DNA of 64,000 nucleotides from Polynucleobacter yangtzensis (GTDB taxonomy: Bacteria; Pseudomonadota; Gammaproteobacteria; Burkholderiales; Burkholderiaceae), in the NCBI RefSeq assembly GCF_001595965.1, contig NZ_LOJI01000003.1, forward strand, positions 62,001-126,000, given 5' to 3'. Below the pieces are notes generated by a model. The model searched no databases. It worked only from the letters and a program-made list of their open reading frames with translations, and was not told where the DNA came from. Positions 19,795 to 28,215 of this stretch are shown here, one piece after another; position 1 is the first letter of the stretch; every line of letters begins with the position of its first letter. The position numbers and the translations under genes are program-made.

Positions 19795-19822
19795 AAATGG
19801 GGTCTAAAAAAGGGATTTCAAG
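19795..19822 (-). promoter_or_regulatory. Sigma-32 (heat-shock) promoter of dnaK
   Basis: Read on the minus strand: -35 CTTGAAA (19822-19816), a 13-base spacer, then -10 CCCCATTT (19802-19795). This equals the RpoH consensus CTTGAAA-N11-15-CCCCATNT. The predicted start lies about 50 bases before the dnaK ATG. Confidence 0.85.
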
Positions 19823-19834
19823 GGGTTAAATAGC

Positions 19835-19860
19835 AAAAAAGGCAGAAATCTGCCTTTTTT
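19835..19860. terminator. Terminator between grpE and dnaK
   Basis: GGCAG / CTGCC stem (19841-19845, 19850-19854) is flanked by six A on one side and six T on the other, so it has a U tract in either direction. It lies 35 bases after grpE and just upstream of the dnaK promoter. Confidence 0.7.
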
Positions 19861-19894
19861 ATCCCTTTTTTGGGGTTTTACCCCGATTTTCTCT

Positions 19895-20443
19895 TTATTT
19901 GGGGGCGCTAACCGTTACCAAAGCAGGTCTGAGGACCCGATCTGCCACGGTATAGCCACGCTGCAGCACTGAAACCACGGTATTAGGTTCTTGCTCTGAT
20001 GGCACCGAAGCGATCGCCTGATGATGATGGGGGTCAAATTTATCCCCAACCGCAGGGTTAATTTCCGTCATGCGACCCTTCTCAAATGCGGAGAGCAATT
20101 GCTTGAGGGTAATTTCTAATCCCTCTTTAAATGCTTTGGCATCCACCGCATCAGTACTCAATGCTGCATAGAGACTATCTGTCACTGGCACCAAATGCTC
20201 GGCAAAACTTTCAATCGCAAATTTATGCGCCTTAGCAATATCTTCAACAGCACGGCGGCGAATGTTTTCACCCTCAGCTTTTGCGCGTAAAAAATTATCT
20301 TGTAACTCGCCAATCTTTTGATTGAGTTCAGCAATTTCTTGTTCTGGGGTTTTTACAGCTGGCGTTTCTGCTGCAGCTTCAGTGGCCGGATCTGCCGCAA
20401 GATTCTCTTGCTCTGGGGATGGGTTTTGATTTTCTTGTGTCAT
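19895..20443 (-). CDS. grpE: GrpE nucleotide exchange factor
   Basis: Exchange factor that releases ADP from DnaK. The 182-residue product has an acidic, Ala/Glu-rich N-terminal tail (1-30) and a long coiled coil (about 32-75). The GrpE core contains [18 protein letters not shown] and the C-terminal beta wing [20 protein letters not shown]. It is preceded by its own sigma-32 promoter overlapping the end of hemH and followed by a terminator, so grpE can be a single-gene heat-shock unit. Confidence 0.97.
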   Translation of the reverse strand: MTQENQNPSPEQENLAADPATEAAAETPAVKTPEQEIAELNQKIGELQDNFLRAKAEGENIRRRAVEDIAKAHKFAIESFAEHLVPVTDSLYAALSTDAVDAKAFKEGLEITLKQLLSAFEKGRMTEINPAVGDKFDPHHHQAIASVPSEQEPNTVVSVLQRGYTVADRVLRPALVTVSAPK

Positions 20444-20486
20444 AGACGCTATTTTACTTTTCTCTAAAGATGGCTATTACTTTGTA

Positions 20487-20514
20487 ATATGGGGGCAATT
20501 AATTCAATTTCAAG
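20487..20514 (-). promoter_or_regulatory. Sigma-32 (heat-shock) promoter of grpE
   Basis: Read on the minus strand: -35 CTTGAAA (20514-20508), a 13-base spacer, -10 CCCCATAT (20494-20487). It matches the RpoH consensus with the same spacer length as the dnaK promoter. The -35 overlaps the hemH stop codon (20510-20512). The leader would be about 37 nt. Confidence 0.85.
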
Positions 20515-21604
20515 TCTTCGCTTTTTCAGCCAACTCAGCTCTTTCAGCGCGCTTAGCTAATTCAGCCTCAGACTCCGTCCCCAAAGACCAGCCCTGTAAA
20601 TGATGATGAGCAATATCGCTCAGAGCCTCAATCCACTTAGGGTTGCTGTTAAGGCATGGAATATAACGATAGTCTTTGCCACCATGCTCCAAGAAGGTTT
20701 CGCGAGCCTCCATGGCAATTTCTTCCAGCGTTTCTAAGCAGTCGGCCGGAAATCCTGGACAAAAAATATCAATCCGCTGACAACCTTCTTTAGCCAGCTT
20801 TTCAATCGTTGGGGCTGTATATGGCTTTAACCACTCTGCTTTACCAAAGCGTGATTGGAATGTAACAAGGTATTGACCCGGCTCCAAACCAAGAGACTCA
20901 CCAAGCAAACGTCCTGTTTTTAAACACTCGCAGTGGTAGGGATCACCCTTCATCAAGTTGCGTTTTGGCAATCCATGAAACGACATCACAAAGCGGTCAC
21001 CCTTAGCAAAGTCTGGTCGCCCATCTTTATCCCAGCTACTTAAAACTTGATCGCGAAGTGCAGCAATATAAGCAGGGTTATCGTGATAGTGCTTTACCAA
21101 GCGCAATTCAGGCTGATCGCGCCAAGTACTCAAAACACGAAAGACTTCATCAAAGCTGGATGCTGTAGTGGTGGCAGAGTACTGAGGATACAAAGGCAGT
21201 ACCAATAAACGCTCCATGCCTTGTGCCTTCAGGCCCTCGAGGGCAGACTGGGTAGAGGGTTGTCCATAACGCATCGCCAAATCCACCAACACTGTATGGC
21301 CCTCATTCGCAAATTTATCACCGAGCTCTTTCGCCTGAAGACGTGAGTAGTGCATTAAAGGAGAGCCTAATTTTGGCAACCAGATAGAGGCATATTTTTT
21401 TGCAGAGGCACTACTGCGAATTGGCAAAATGATGCCATTCAAAATGCACCACCAAATAATGCGTGGAATTTCTACGACTCGCGGATCAGAAAGAAATTCT
21501 TTTAAATAAGCACGCACTGCTTTTGATGTTGGCGCTGAGGGCGTGCCCAAGTTCAGTACTAAGACTGCTGTTTTGGAGGCACGTAGATGCGGGTTCGGAT
21601 TCAA
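20510..21604 (-). CDS. hemH: Ferrochelatase
   Basis: Inserts Fe2+ into protoporphyrin IX, the last step of haem synthesis. The 364-residue protein has VLVLNLGTPSAPTSKAVRAY at the N terminus, the catalytic-histidine region VMSFHGLPKRNL, and ITFQSRFG-like VTFQSRFGKAEWLKPYT, then CPGFPADCLETLEEI. It lies 41 bases after hrcA and immediately before grpE, so it is embedded in the heat-shock cluster. The C-terminal tail (ELAKRAERAELAEKAKT) is a charged helical extension. Confidence 0.96.
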   Translation of the reverse strand: MNPNPHLRASKTAVLVLNLGTPSAPTSKAVRAYLKEFLSDPRVVEIPRIIWWCILNGIILPIRSSASAKKYASIWLPKLGSPLMHYSRLQAKELGDKFANEGHTVLVDLAMRYGQPSTQSALEGLKAQGMERLLVLPLYPQYSATTTASSFDEVFRVLSTWRDQPELRLVKHYHDNPAYIAALRDQVLSSWDKDGRPDFAKGDRFVMSFHGLPKRNLMKGDPYHCECLKTGRLLGESLGLEPGQYLVTFQSRFGKAEWLKPYTAPTIEKLAKEGCQRIDIFCPGFPADCLETLEEIAMEARETFLEHGGKDYRYIPCLNSNPKWIEALSDIAHHHLQGWSLGTESEAELAKRAERAELAEKAKT

Positions 21605-21645
21605 GATAGTTTGTCTCTTGTTAATTAATAGGTATAGATCGAGGA

Positions 21646-22656
21646 TTAGGAACTCAGCGCCCCGGACAATAATTTTGAGGTGATATCGACAATTGGAATC
21701 ACTCTGTCATAAGCCATACGAGTTGGCCCAATGACGCCAAGCGTACCAACTATCTGCCCATCAACGCTATATGGGGCGCTGATTACAGCCAGATCTTCAT
21801 AAGGCAATAAGTCACTCTCACCGCCAATAAAAATCTGAATGCCATCAGCGTGGCTCGATACATCAAGCAATTGCATTAGGACTGATTTTTGTTCCAACAT
21901 ATCAAACATCTTGCGCAACTTATCTAAGTTAGAACTTAAATCGCCAACATTCAGCAAGCGACGTTCACCAGATAAAACCATGTCGCCACGACTCATGTCG
22001 TAATCGGCAACACCGCTTTGCAAAGCCAAAGCCATCAACCCAGAAATATCTGTCCGTAAATTGTCTAAGTCGGATTTCAGATGTAGGCGCACTTGATCAA
22101 AACTTTTACCCGCAAAATGGGTATTGATAAAGTTGCCTGCCTCAATGAGTTGACTTGGCGTGTAATCTTGAGTAGTCGGCAAGATGCGGTTTTGCACATC
22201 CCCTTCTGGGGTCACCATAATTAATAAGATCTTGCCTTCGCCTAAGCGCAAAAACTCAATGTGCTTAAAAACCTGGGCGCGCTTCGGCGTCATCACCACC
22301 CCAGCGAAATGAGTCAAGTTCGACAAAATCTGAGCGGCAGAGGTCAAAACGCGTTGCGGGGAGTCCGGCAAAAGGCCTTTTTCCACCTCTCGAGCTGCTA
22401 TCTCCTCCAAAGGACGGACTGTCACCATGGTGTCAACGAACAAGCGATAGCCTCGTGGGGTAGGGATGCGGCCAGCAGAGGTGTGGGGACTAGTCACTAA
22501 ACCCATATCCTCCAAGTCCGCCATGACATTGCGGATGGTGGCTGCCGACAGGTCTAAACCCGAGTATCTAGACAGAGTGCGGGAGCCAATAGGCTGACCC
22601 TCCTCGATATAGCGCTCGATGAGGGTTTTGAGTAGGGCGCGGGAACGTTCATCCAT
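21646..22656 (-). CDS. hrcA: Heat-inducible transcription repressor HrcA
   Basis: Repressor of 336 residues that in other bacteria binds the CIRCE operator of groE and dnaK genes. It has an N-terminal winged helix ([20 protein letters not shown], then [20 protein letters not shown]) and a GAF-like dimerisation region. The C-terminal conserved [20 protein letters not shown] follows. I found no CIRCE-type inverted repeat (TTAGCACTC-N9-GAGTGCTAA) in the promoters of grpE, dnaK or hrcA, so its targets probably lie elsewhere, for example groE. It is divergent from nadK with only 37 bases between starts. Confidence 0.95.
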   Translation of the reverse strand: MDERSRALLKTLIERYIEEGQPIGSRTLSRYSGLDLSAATIRNVMADLEDMGLVTSPHTSAGRIPTPRGYRLFVDTMVTVRPLEEIAAREVEKGLLPDSPQRVLTSAAQILSNLTHFAGVVMTPKRAQVFKHIEFLRLGEGKILLIMVTPEGDVQNRILPTTQDYTPSQLIEAGNFINTHFAGKSFDQVRLHLKSDLDNLRTDISGLMALALQSGVADYDMSRGDMVLSGERRLLNVGDLSSNLDKLRKMFDMLEQKSVLMQLLDVSSHADGIQIFIGGESDLLPYEDLAVISAPYSVDGQIVGTLGVIGPTRMAYDRVIPIVDITSKLLSGALSS

Positions 22657-22693
22657 GGTGGAAGGGATTTTATGCCTATGGTTTAATCGTTAT

Positions 22694-23599
22694 ATGTTAA
22701 GCCCATCCCCAAATTCCACCAAGAAGGCATTTAGCCGGGTTGCGCTTGTCGGCAAATTCCATGCTGACGGCATTGATGAGCACCTGAAGGACCTGGCTAA
22801 GTTGGTCAAGAGCCTGGGTTGCGAGGTCTTTTTAGAGGCAGCCACAGCCCAACATTTGGGTTTAAAAGAATTCCCCGCCAAGACCGCAGAAGACTTTGCC
22901 GGCGCAATTGATTTGGTCGTAGTCCTCGGGGGCGACGGCACAATGCTAGGAATTGGTCGTCAACTGGCAGGAAGCAATGTGCCGCTAGTAGGCATCAATA
23001 TGGGACGCCTGGGTTATATGACTGATATCCCCATTCAGTCGGTGCAGGATACCCTTCCAAAAATCATTGCTGGCGAATACGAAGCCGATACTCGTACATT
23101 ACTTGATGCCGTTGTGTTGCGCAAGGGCAAAGAAATCAATCGCGCATTAGCGCTAAATGATGTGGTCGTAAATCGCTCTGGAATTTCTGGGATGGTGGAA
23201 TTGGCGGTTCATGTTAATGGTTCATTCATGTACAACCAACGATCTGATGGTTTGATCGTGTCGACCCCAACTGGCTCAACGGCTTACGCCCTCTCAGCAG
23301 GTGGACCCATCTTGCATCCCCGTGTAGCCGGCATCTTGCTAGCGCCAATTGCGCCTCACTCACTTTCGAATCGTCCAATCGTGCTGCCAGAAGATTCTGT
23401 CACCATTATTGAAGTTGTTGATGGTCGAGAAGTCATTGTCAACTTCGATATGCAATCACAAACTGATTTGCAAACAGGTGACAAGATTGAAGTTCGTCAG
23501 TCTGACAAAACAATTACCCTGTTGCACCCACGCAGTCATAGTGACTACAAAACCTTGCGTGAGAAGCTGCACTGGAATGAGTACCCATCGACATTCTGA
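22694..23599 (+). CDS. nadK: NAD kinase
   Basis: Phosphorylates NAD to NADP. The 301-residue protein begins MLSPSPNSTKKAFSRVALVG. It has the nucleotide-kinase motif VLGGDGTMLGIGRQ, NMGRLGYMTDIP, and RSDGLIVSTPTGSTAYALSA. I used the ATG at 22694; the frame is open back to 22619, but that part overlaps hrcA on the other strand and has no family likeness. recN follows 26 bases later on the same strand. Confidence 0.96.
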   Translation: MLSPSPNSTKKAFSRVALVGKFHADGIDEHLKDLAKLVKSLGCEVFLEAATAQHLGLKEFPAKTAEDFAGAIDLVVVLGGDGTMLGIGRQLAGSNVPLVGINMGRLGYMTDIPIQSVQDTLPKIIAGEYEADTRTLLDAVVLRKGKEINRALALNDVVVNRSGISGMVELAVHVNGSFMYNQRSDGLIVSTPTGSTAYALSAGGPILHPRVAGILLAPIAPHSLSNRPIVLPEDSVTIIEVVDGREVIVNFDMQSQTDLQTGDKIEVRQSDKTITLLHPRSHSDYKTLREKLHWNEYPSTF

Positions 23600-23625
23600 T
23601 GTCGAGTTTTTTGCTACGCTAATAC

Positions 23626-25296
23626 ATGCTTCAAACCATCTCACTTCGTGACTTTGTCATTGTTGATCAACTAGAGTTAGATCTCACTAGCGGATTTACC
23701 GTTCTGACAGGTGAGACTGGTGCTGGCAAATCCATACTCCTTGATGCTCTTGGCCTGGCCTTGGGGGAACGTGCTGATAGCAGTCAAATTCGTGAAGGCT
23801 GTAACCGAGCAGAAATCTCCGCCCTCTTTCGCATTGAGCCAAATCAGTCTAAAGAGTTGAGTAAATGGCTTGATGAGCAAGGCTTTCCTCTGGAGGATGA
23901 CGGACAAAGCTTGGTACTCAAAAGAACGGTGGAGGCCAATGGTCGCAGCCGTGCTTTTATTAATGGCAGCGTTGCCACCTTAACGCAATTGCGTGAAGCA
24001 GGCGATCAATTAGTAGATATTCATGGTCAACATGCGCACCAACTTTTGCTAAAGGGAGGCGCTCAACGAGAGCTCCTCGATAGTCATGCTGGATTACTTC
24101 CGCTTGCCAGTGAAGTAGCAACAGCATTCAAAACACTTGCAGATTCACGTCGTCGCCTTGAACAAGCAGAAAACGCTGGTCAAGATGTGGAGCGTGAACG
24201 CGAGCGCCTTCAGTGGCAGTTAGATGAACTCACCGACCTTTCCCCACAGGAAGGAGAATGGGCGAACATTCAAAGTGAACATGCTCGTTTAGCCAATGGC
24301 GCAAAGCTGATTGGCGGCTGCCAAGAGGCAGTTGATATTTTGAGTGACGCTGATAATTCACTGGAATCCACCCTGTCTAAAGTATGCGTAAATATCAGTG
24401 CGCTTGCTGAGCATGACCCCAGCCTTAGCGACATTAGTCAATCGCTAGAGTCAGCAAGCATTCAGCTGGACGAAGCGATTCATGGACTCAATCGCTACTT
24501 ACAAAAAATAGATTTGGACCCAGCTCGTCTTGCGCAAGTTGAAAAACGTATGCAAGCATTGCATAGTGCCGCTCGTAAATATCGCGCTGAAACTGATGAG
24601 CTGCCAAAGCTTCTGCTCGAGACAGCAGAGCGACTAGATGCCCTAACAGCCTCACAAAATATTGAAGCGCTTCGCGAGCAGGTTAAGCAGGAAGAGGCCA
24701 CCTACTTAAAGCTAGCAAAACAACTCACACAAAAACGTAGTAAGGCTGCAAAAGAACTGGGTGAATTAGTGACTAGCGCTATGCAAGATTTATCTATGGC
24801 AGGCGGTCGCCTGGAGATTGCTCTGGTGCCGCTAAACGAAGGTGGATCGCACGGCTTGGAGCAAATTGAATTCCTAGTAGCTGGTCATGCCGGCAGCACC
24901 CCTCGCTCACTCGCAAAAGTTGCCTCCGGCGGTGAATTAGCGCGCATCAGCCTAGCTATCAGCGTCATTACCAGCAAAGCCTCATTCACGCCGACCCTCA
25001 TATTTGACGAGGTCGATGCTGGCATTGGCGGAGCTGTCGCTGAAACCGTAGGTAAGCTATTGCATCAATTAGGCCAGTCCCATCAGATCTTATGCGTAAC
25101 CCATTTACCTCAGGTAGCTGCGCAAGGTAATCATCACTTTAAGATTAGCAAATCGCAAAGTGGTGAGAAGACCGTTTCGCATGTGCAAGTCCTTGGCAGA
25201 ACTGAGCGAGTCGAAGAAGTAGCCAGAATGCTTGGCGGCGCCACCATTACTGATACCACTCGTCGCCATGCTCGCGAATTACTAGAGCAAAACTAA
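23626..25296 (+). CDS. recN: DNA repair protein RecN
   Basis: SMC-like ATPase for double-strand break repair. The 556-residue protein starts MLQTISLRDFVIVDQLEL and has Walker A TGETGAGKS near residues 28-36. Long coiled-coil arms span about 150-370. The C-terminal ABC signature is ASGGELARISLAI and Walker B is LIFDEVDAGIGG. nadK-recN adjacency is common. No SOS box is evident to me in the 26-base gap. Confidence 0.96.
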   Translation: MLQTISLRDFVIVDQLELDLTSGFTVLTGETGAGKSILLDALGLALGERADSSQIREGCNRAEISALFRIEPNQSKELSKWLDEQGFPLEDDGQSLVLKRTVEANGRSRAFINGSVATLTQLREAGDQLVDIHGQHAHQLLLKGGAQRELLDSHAGLLPLASEVATAFKTLADSRRRLEQAENAGQDVERERERLQWQLDELTDLSPQEGEWANIQSEHARLANGAKLIGGCQEAVDILSDADNSLESTLSKVCVNISALAEHDPSLSDISQSLESASIQLDEAIHGLNRYLQKIDLDPARLAQVEKRMQALHSAARKYRAETDELPKLLLETAERLDALTASQNIEALREQVKQEEATYLKLAKQLTQKRSKAAKELGELVTSAMQDLSMAGGRLEIALVPLNEGGSHGLEQIEFLVAGHAGSTPRSLAKVASGGELARISLAISVITSKASFTPTLIFDEVDAGIGGAVAETVGKLLHQLGQSHQILCVTHLPQVAAQGNHHFKISKSQSGEKTVSHVQVLGRTERVEEVARMLGGATITDTTRRHARELLEQN

Positions 25297-25323
25297 AGTA
25301 ACGATCTTAAGCAACAAGGTGCT

Positions 25324-28137
25324 CTAGTTCAAACTAGAGGGCGCTTTAAATATTTCTAGCCAAAGTGCTTGAACTGCATCCCTAGCAGCAATGAACTCAG
25401 GCTCTTGGTCTAAATCGACCCGAGTTTTTTCAGCTCCGTCTAAACGTAATCGATGTTGGCGCGCCCTTAATAAGCGATAAGCATCGCCAACGGATTGCGC
25501 CGCCTCAGCAGCAATCAAACCAATCTCACCAGCAATCTGTAACAAAGCAATATTACCGAGATTGCCGATCAATTTTGGATGCTGATGAGCATAAGCAAGC
25601 ACCAAGAATTGGACTATGAACTCAATATCTACCATGCCGCCAGCATCGTGCTTTAAGTCAAATTCTGGGTTGGCGTTAGGGTGACCTGCATGGACTTTAC
25701 GACGCATCTCTAAAATTTCAGAGCGGAGTTGCTCAATGTTTCTTTGTTGGCTTAACACTTCAGAACGAACCGAATCAAAGAATGAGCCCACCAGCGAATT
25801 ACCCGCTGAGAAGCGCGCACGCGTGAGAGCCTGATGCTCCCAAACCCAAGCGGCATTGTCACCCTCACGAAGCTGATACTTCCTAAAAGCCTCCGCATTG
25901 GTCACCAAGAATCCAGCTGATCCATTGGGACGCAAACGAGTATCAATTTCAAATAGACTGCCGGTAGAAGTAAATGCTGTAAGCCAGTTAATCATTCTCT
26001 TTGCTAACAGGGCATAAATTTCTTGGGCAGCGTAATCAGCCTCATCTGCCTGATATAAAAAGATAATGTCTAAATCAGATGCGTAGCCCAACTCTTTACC
26101 ACCCAACTTGCCATAAGAAATAACAGCAAAAGGTGGATTTGTATCGGCAGGTAACTCAAACTTCTTAAGCACGCTTGGCCATACTCGCTCAAAGGTAGTT
26201 TGCAGAATCAAGTCTGCCAGCGCAGATAAATGATCGCTTACCTGCTCTACCGGCAACGCTTGTTGCACGCCAATTCCGAGATCCGTCAATAGCGTAATGA
26301 ACGTTTCATTGTGATGAGTCACTCGCAAAATATCCATTGCCTGCTCAGAGCCATCACCATCAGACATCACATCATCAAGCTGCATATTGAGATTAGATCT
26401 CACATCACCCCAATATTTTTCCGGATCCTCAATTAATGCTCTTTCAGCCTGAGAATTCAATAAGTAATCGAGTAAATGGGGGTGGCGCGTTAAATATTGA
26501 GCTCCCCATTGAGAGGCCTTGAGCAAATCCAATACATTTGACAGTGCTCTGGGATACTCGGCCAAAATAGAAAGATATGCACTGCGCCTAGCAATCGCCT
26601 CAAGCAAGTCAAAAAAACGTAATAGTGTTTGATCTGCATGAGCTGAATTAGAGCCATCATTTTGCAAACTTTCTGCGGCTTTACACATTAAGTTATCAAA
26701 AATTAAACGGCTTTTTTCAGGTAATAACTTTTGCTTTGGGCTATCTACCCAAGCCTGCCAGCGCGCACAAGAGCCAGGGAAGAATGCTTGATCAGGAACC
26801 CAGCCAATAGCTAAGGGGGCTATTTCAAGGCGCGCACCATCGTCCAACAAGAAGGCTTTTTCGAATAAGTGAGCAACATGATTTTGGTGTTGTTCCAATT
26901 CAGCCATAAGATCACCCGCCTGGGCATCTTGACCTTGCATCGAAATCGCCAAGCGTGCACGCGCACTTTCATCATCTGGCAGGTAATGCGTTTGCTGATC
27001 ATCCCAAACCTGTATGCGATGCTCTAAACGTCTTAGGAAAATATAAGCAGCTTGTAATGACTCCACTTCATGAGCGGGTAGGATATTGCAATGCTTAATG
27101 AGCTCTAACACTTCTAAGCTAGGGCGCACTCTAAAGCGAGGATCCGTGCCCCCCCTCATCAACTGGAACATTTGCGCTAAAAACTCAATCTCTCGTATGC
27201 CGCCGCGACCCAACTTAATATCACGTGAACGCCCTTGATGACCCGAGGATCTTTTTTCAGCTTCGGCCTGTATTTGTGCATGCAGATCACGAATAGAGGC
27301 AATAACGCCGTAATCCAAATGCCTGCGATATACAAAGGGGCGGATCAGCTGATCAAGTTCTTTTTGGCAATGAGCAAAGTCTGGAGACCCTGGTAGTGGC
27401 GCAATCAACCTACCTTTAATCCAGGCATAGCGCTCCCACTCTCTACCCTGCACCAAAAGGTATTCCTCTAACATGTCTAAACTACATACCAAAGGCCCTG
27501 AATCGCCATTAGGACGAAGGCGCATATCTACACGGAATACAAAACCGTTGGCATCGTGCTCAGCAAGTAACTTGATTAAGCGCTTACCCATTCGAGAAAA
27601 CCACTCGTGATTAGACAAGCTCTTAGGGCCACCAGCAGTCTCACCCTCATGCTCATACAAAAATATGAGATCGATATCTGAAGAGAGATTTAACTCAAGA
27701 CCACCCAATTTACCCATACCAACAACCATGAGAGGCATTTCAGATTGGGTCGTATTACTCCAAGGCAAACCAAAACGATTTTTGAGATCTTCTCGAATAA
27801 ATGCAATCGAAGCGGAAACCGCTAATTCGGCAAAATGACTTAGTGCGTGGGTGACCTCATCCAAATCAGCCAAACCATTTAGATCCCGAAATGCCACCCA
27901 TAATATTAAGCGCTGCCTTGCCAAGCGCAAATTGGCCATCCACTCAGCCTCATCCTGCTCGTTTGATGCAGAAATTGCCTGGCACTCATCCAGTAAATTC
28001 CTAATACCTTGCAAATCAACCTTTTTTTGCCCCTGAATGGCAAGCCACTCAACCCATTCGGGGCGCGCACTTAGCCAACGTCGCGCATAAGTTGAATGCC
28101 GCTGCAAAAAATCGATTTGTTGGGAAAAATCATCCAT
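25324..28137 (-). CDS. glnE: Bifunctional glutamine synthetase adenylyltransferase/adenylyl-removing enzyme
   Basis: Switches glutamine synthetase off and on by adding or removing AMP, responding to PII and glutamine. The 937-residue protein contains two nucleotidyltransferase modules with the same signature. One is near residues 140-165 (GMGKLGGLELNLSSDIDLIF, adenylyl removase half) and the other near 665-690 (SYGKLGGKELGYASDLDIIF, adenylyltransferase half), linked by helical regulatory sequence. Length is normal. It is convergent with recN and divergent from yhdP (78 bases). Confidence 0.97.
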   Translation of the reverse strand: MDDFSQQIDFLQRHSTYARRWLSARPEWVEWLAIQGQKKVDLQGIRNLLDECQAISASNEQDEAEWMANLRLARQRLILWVAFRDLNGLADLDEVTHALSHFAELAVSASIAFIREDLKNRFGLPWSNTTQSEMPLMVVGMGKLGGLELNLSSDIDLIFLYEHEGETAGGPKSLSNHEWFSRMGKRLIKLLAEHDANGFVFRVDMRLRPNGDSGPLVCSLDMLEEYLLVQGREWERYAWIKGRLIAPLPGSPDFAHCQKELDQLIRPFVYRRHLDYGVIASIRDLHAQIQAEAEKRSSGHQGRSRDIKLGRGGIREIEFLAQMFQLMRGGTDPRFRVRPSLEVLELIKHCNILPAHEVESLQAAYIFLRRLEHRIQVWDDQQTHYLPDDESARARLAISMQGQDAQAGDLMAELEQHQNHVAHLFEKAFLLDDGARLEIAPLAIGWVPDQAFFPGSCARWQAWVDSPKQKLLPEKSRLIFDNLMCKAAESLQNDGSNSAHADQTLLRFFDLLEAIARRSAYLSILAEYPRALSNVLDLLKASQWGAQYLTRHPHLLDYLLNSQAERALIEDPEKYWGDVRSNLNMQLDDVMSDGDGSEQAMDILRVTHHNETFITLLTDLGIGVQQALPVEQVSDHLSALADLILQTTFERVWPSVLKKFELPADTNPPFAVISYGKLGGKELGYASDLDIIFLYQADEADYAAQEIYALLAKRMINWLTAFTSTGSLFEIDTRLRPNGSAGFLVTNAEAFRKYQLREGDNAAWVWEHQALTRARFSAGNSLVGSFFDSVRSEVLSQQRNIEQLRSEILEMRRKVHAGHPNANPEFDLKHDAGGMVDIEFIVQFLVLAYAHQHPKLIGNLGNIALLQIAGEIGLIAAEAAQSVGDAYRLLRARQHRLRLDGAEKTRVDLDQEPEFIAARDAVQALWLEIFKAPSSLN

Positions 28138-28215
28138 CCCCCCATCTTAATCCGACCTTGAATTCCCCTGCCATAAGCTTGGCGATGAAGCTAAGGCTGA
28201 CGGATAATAGGGGTC

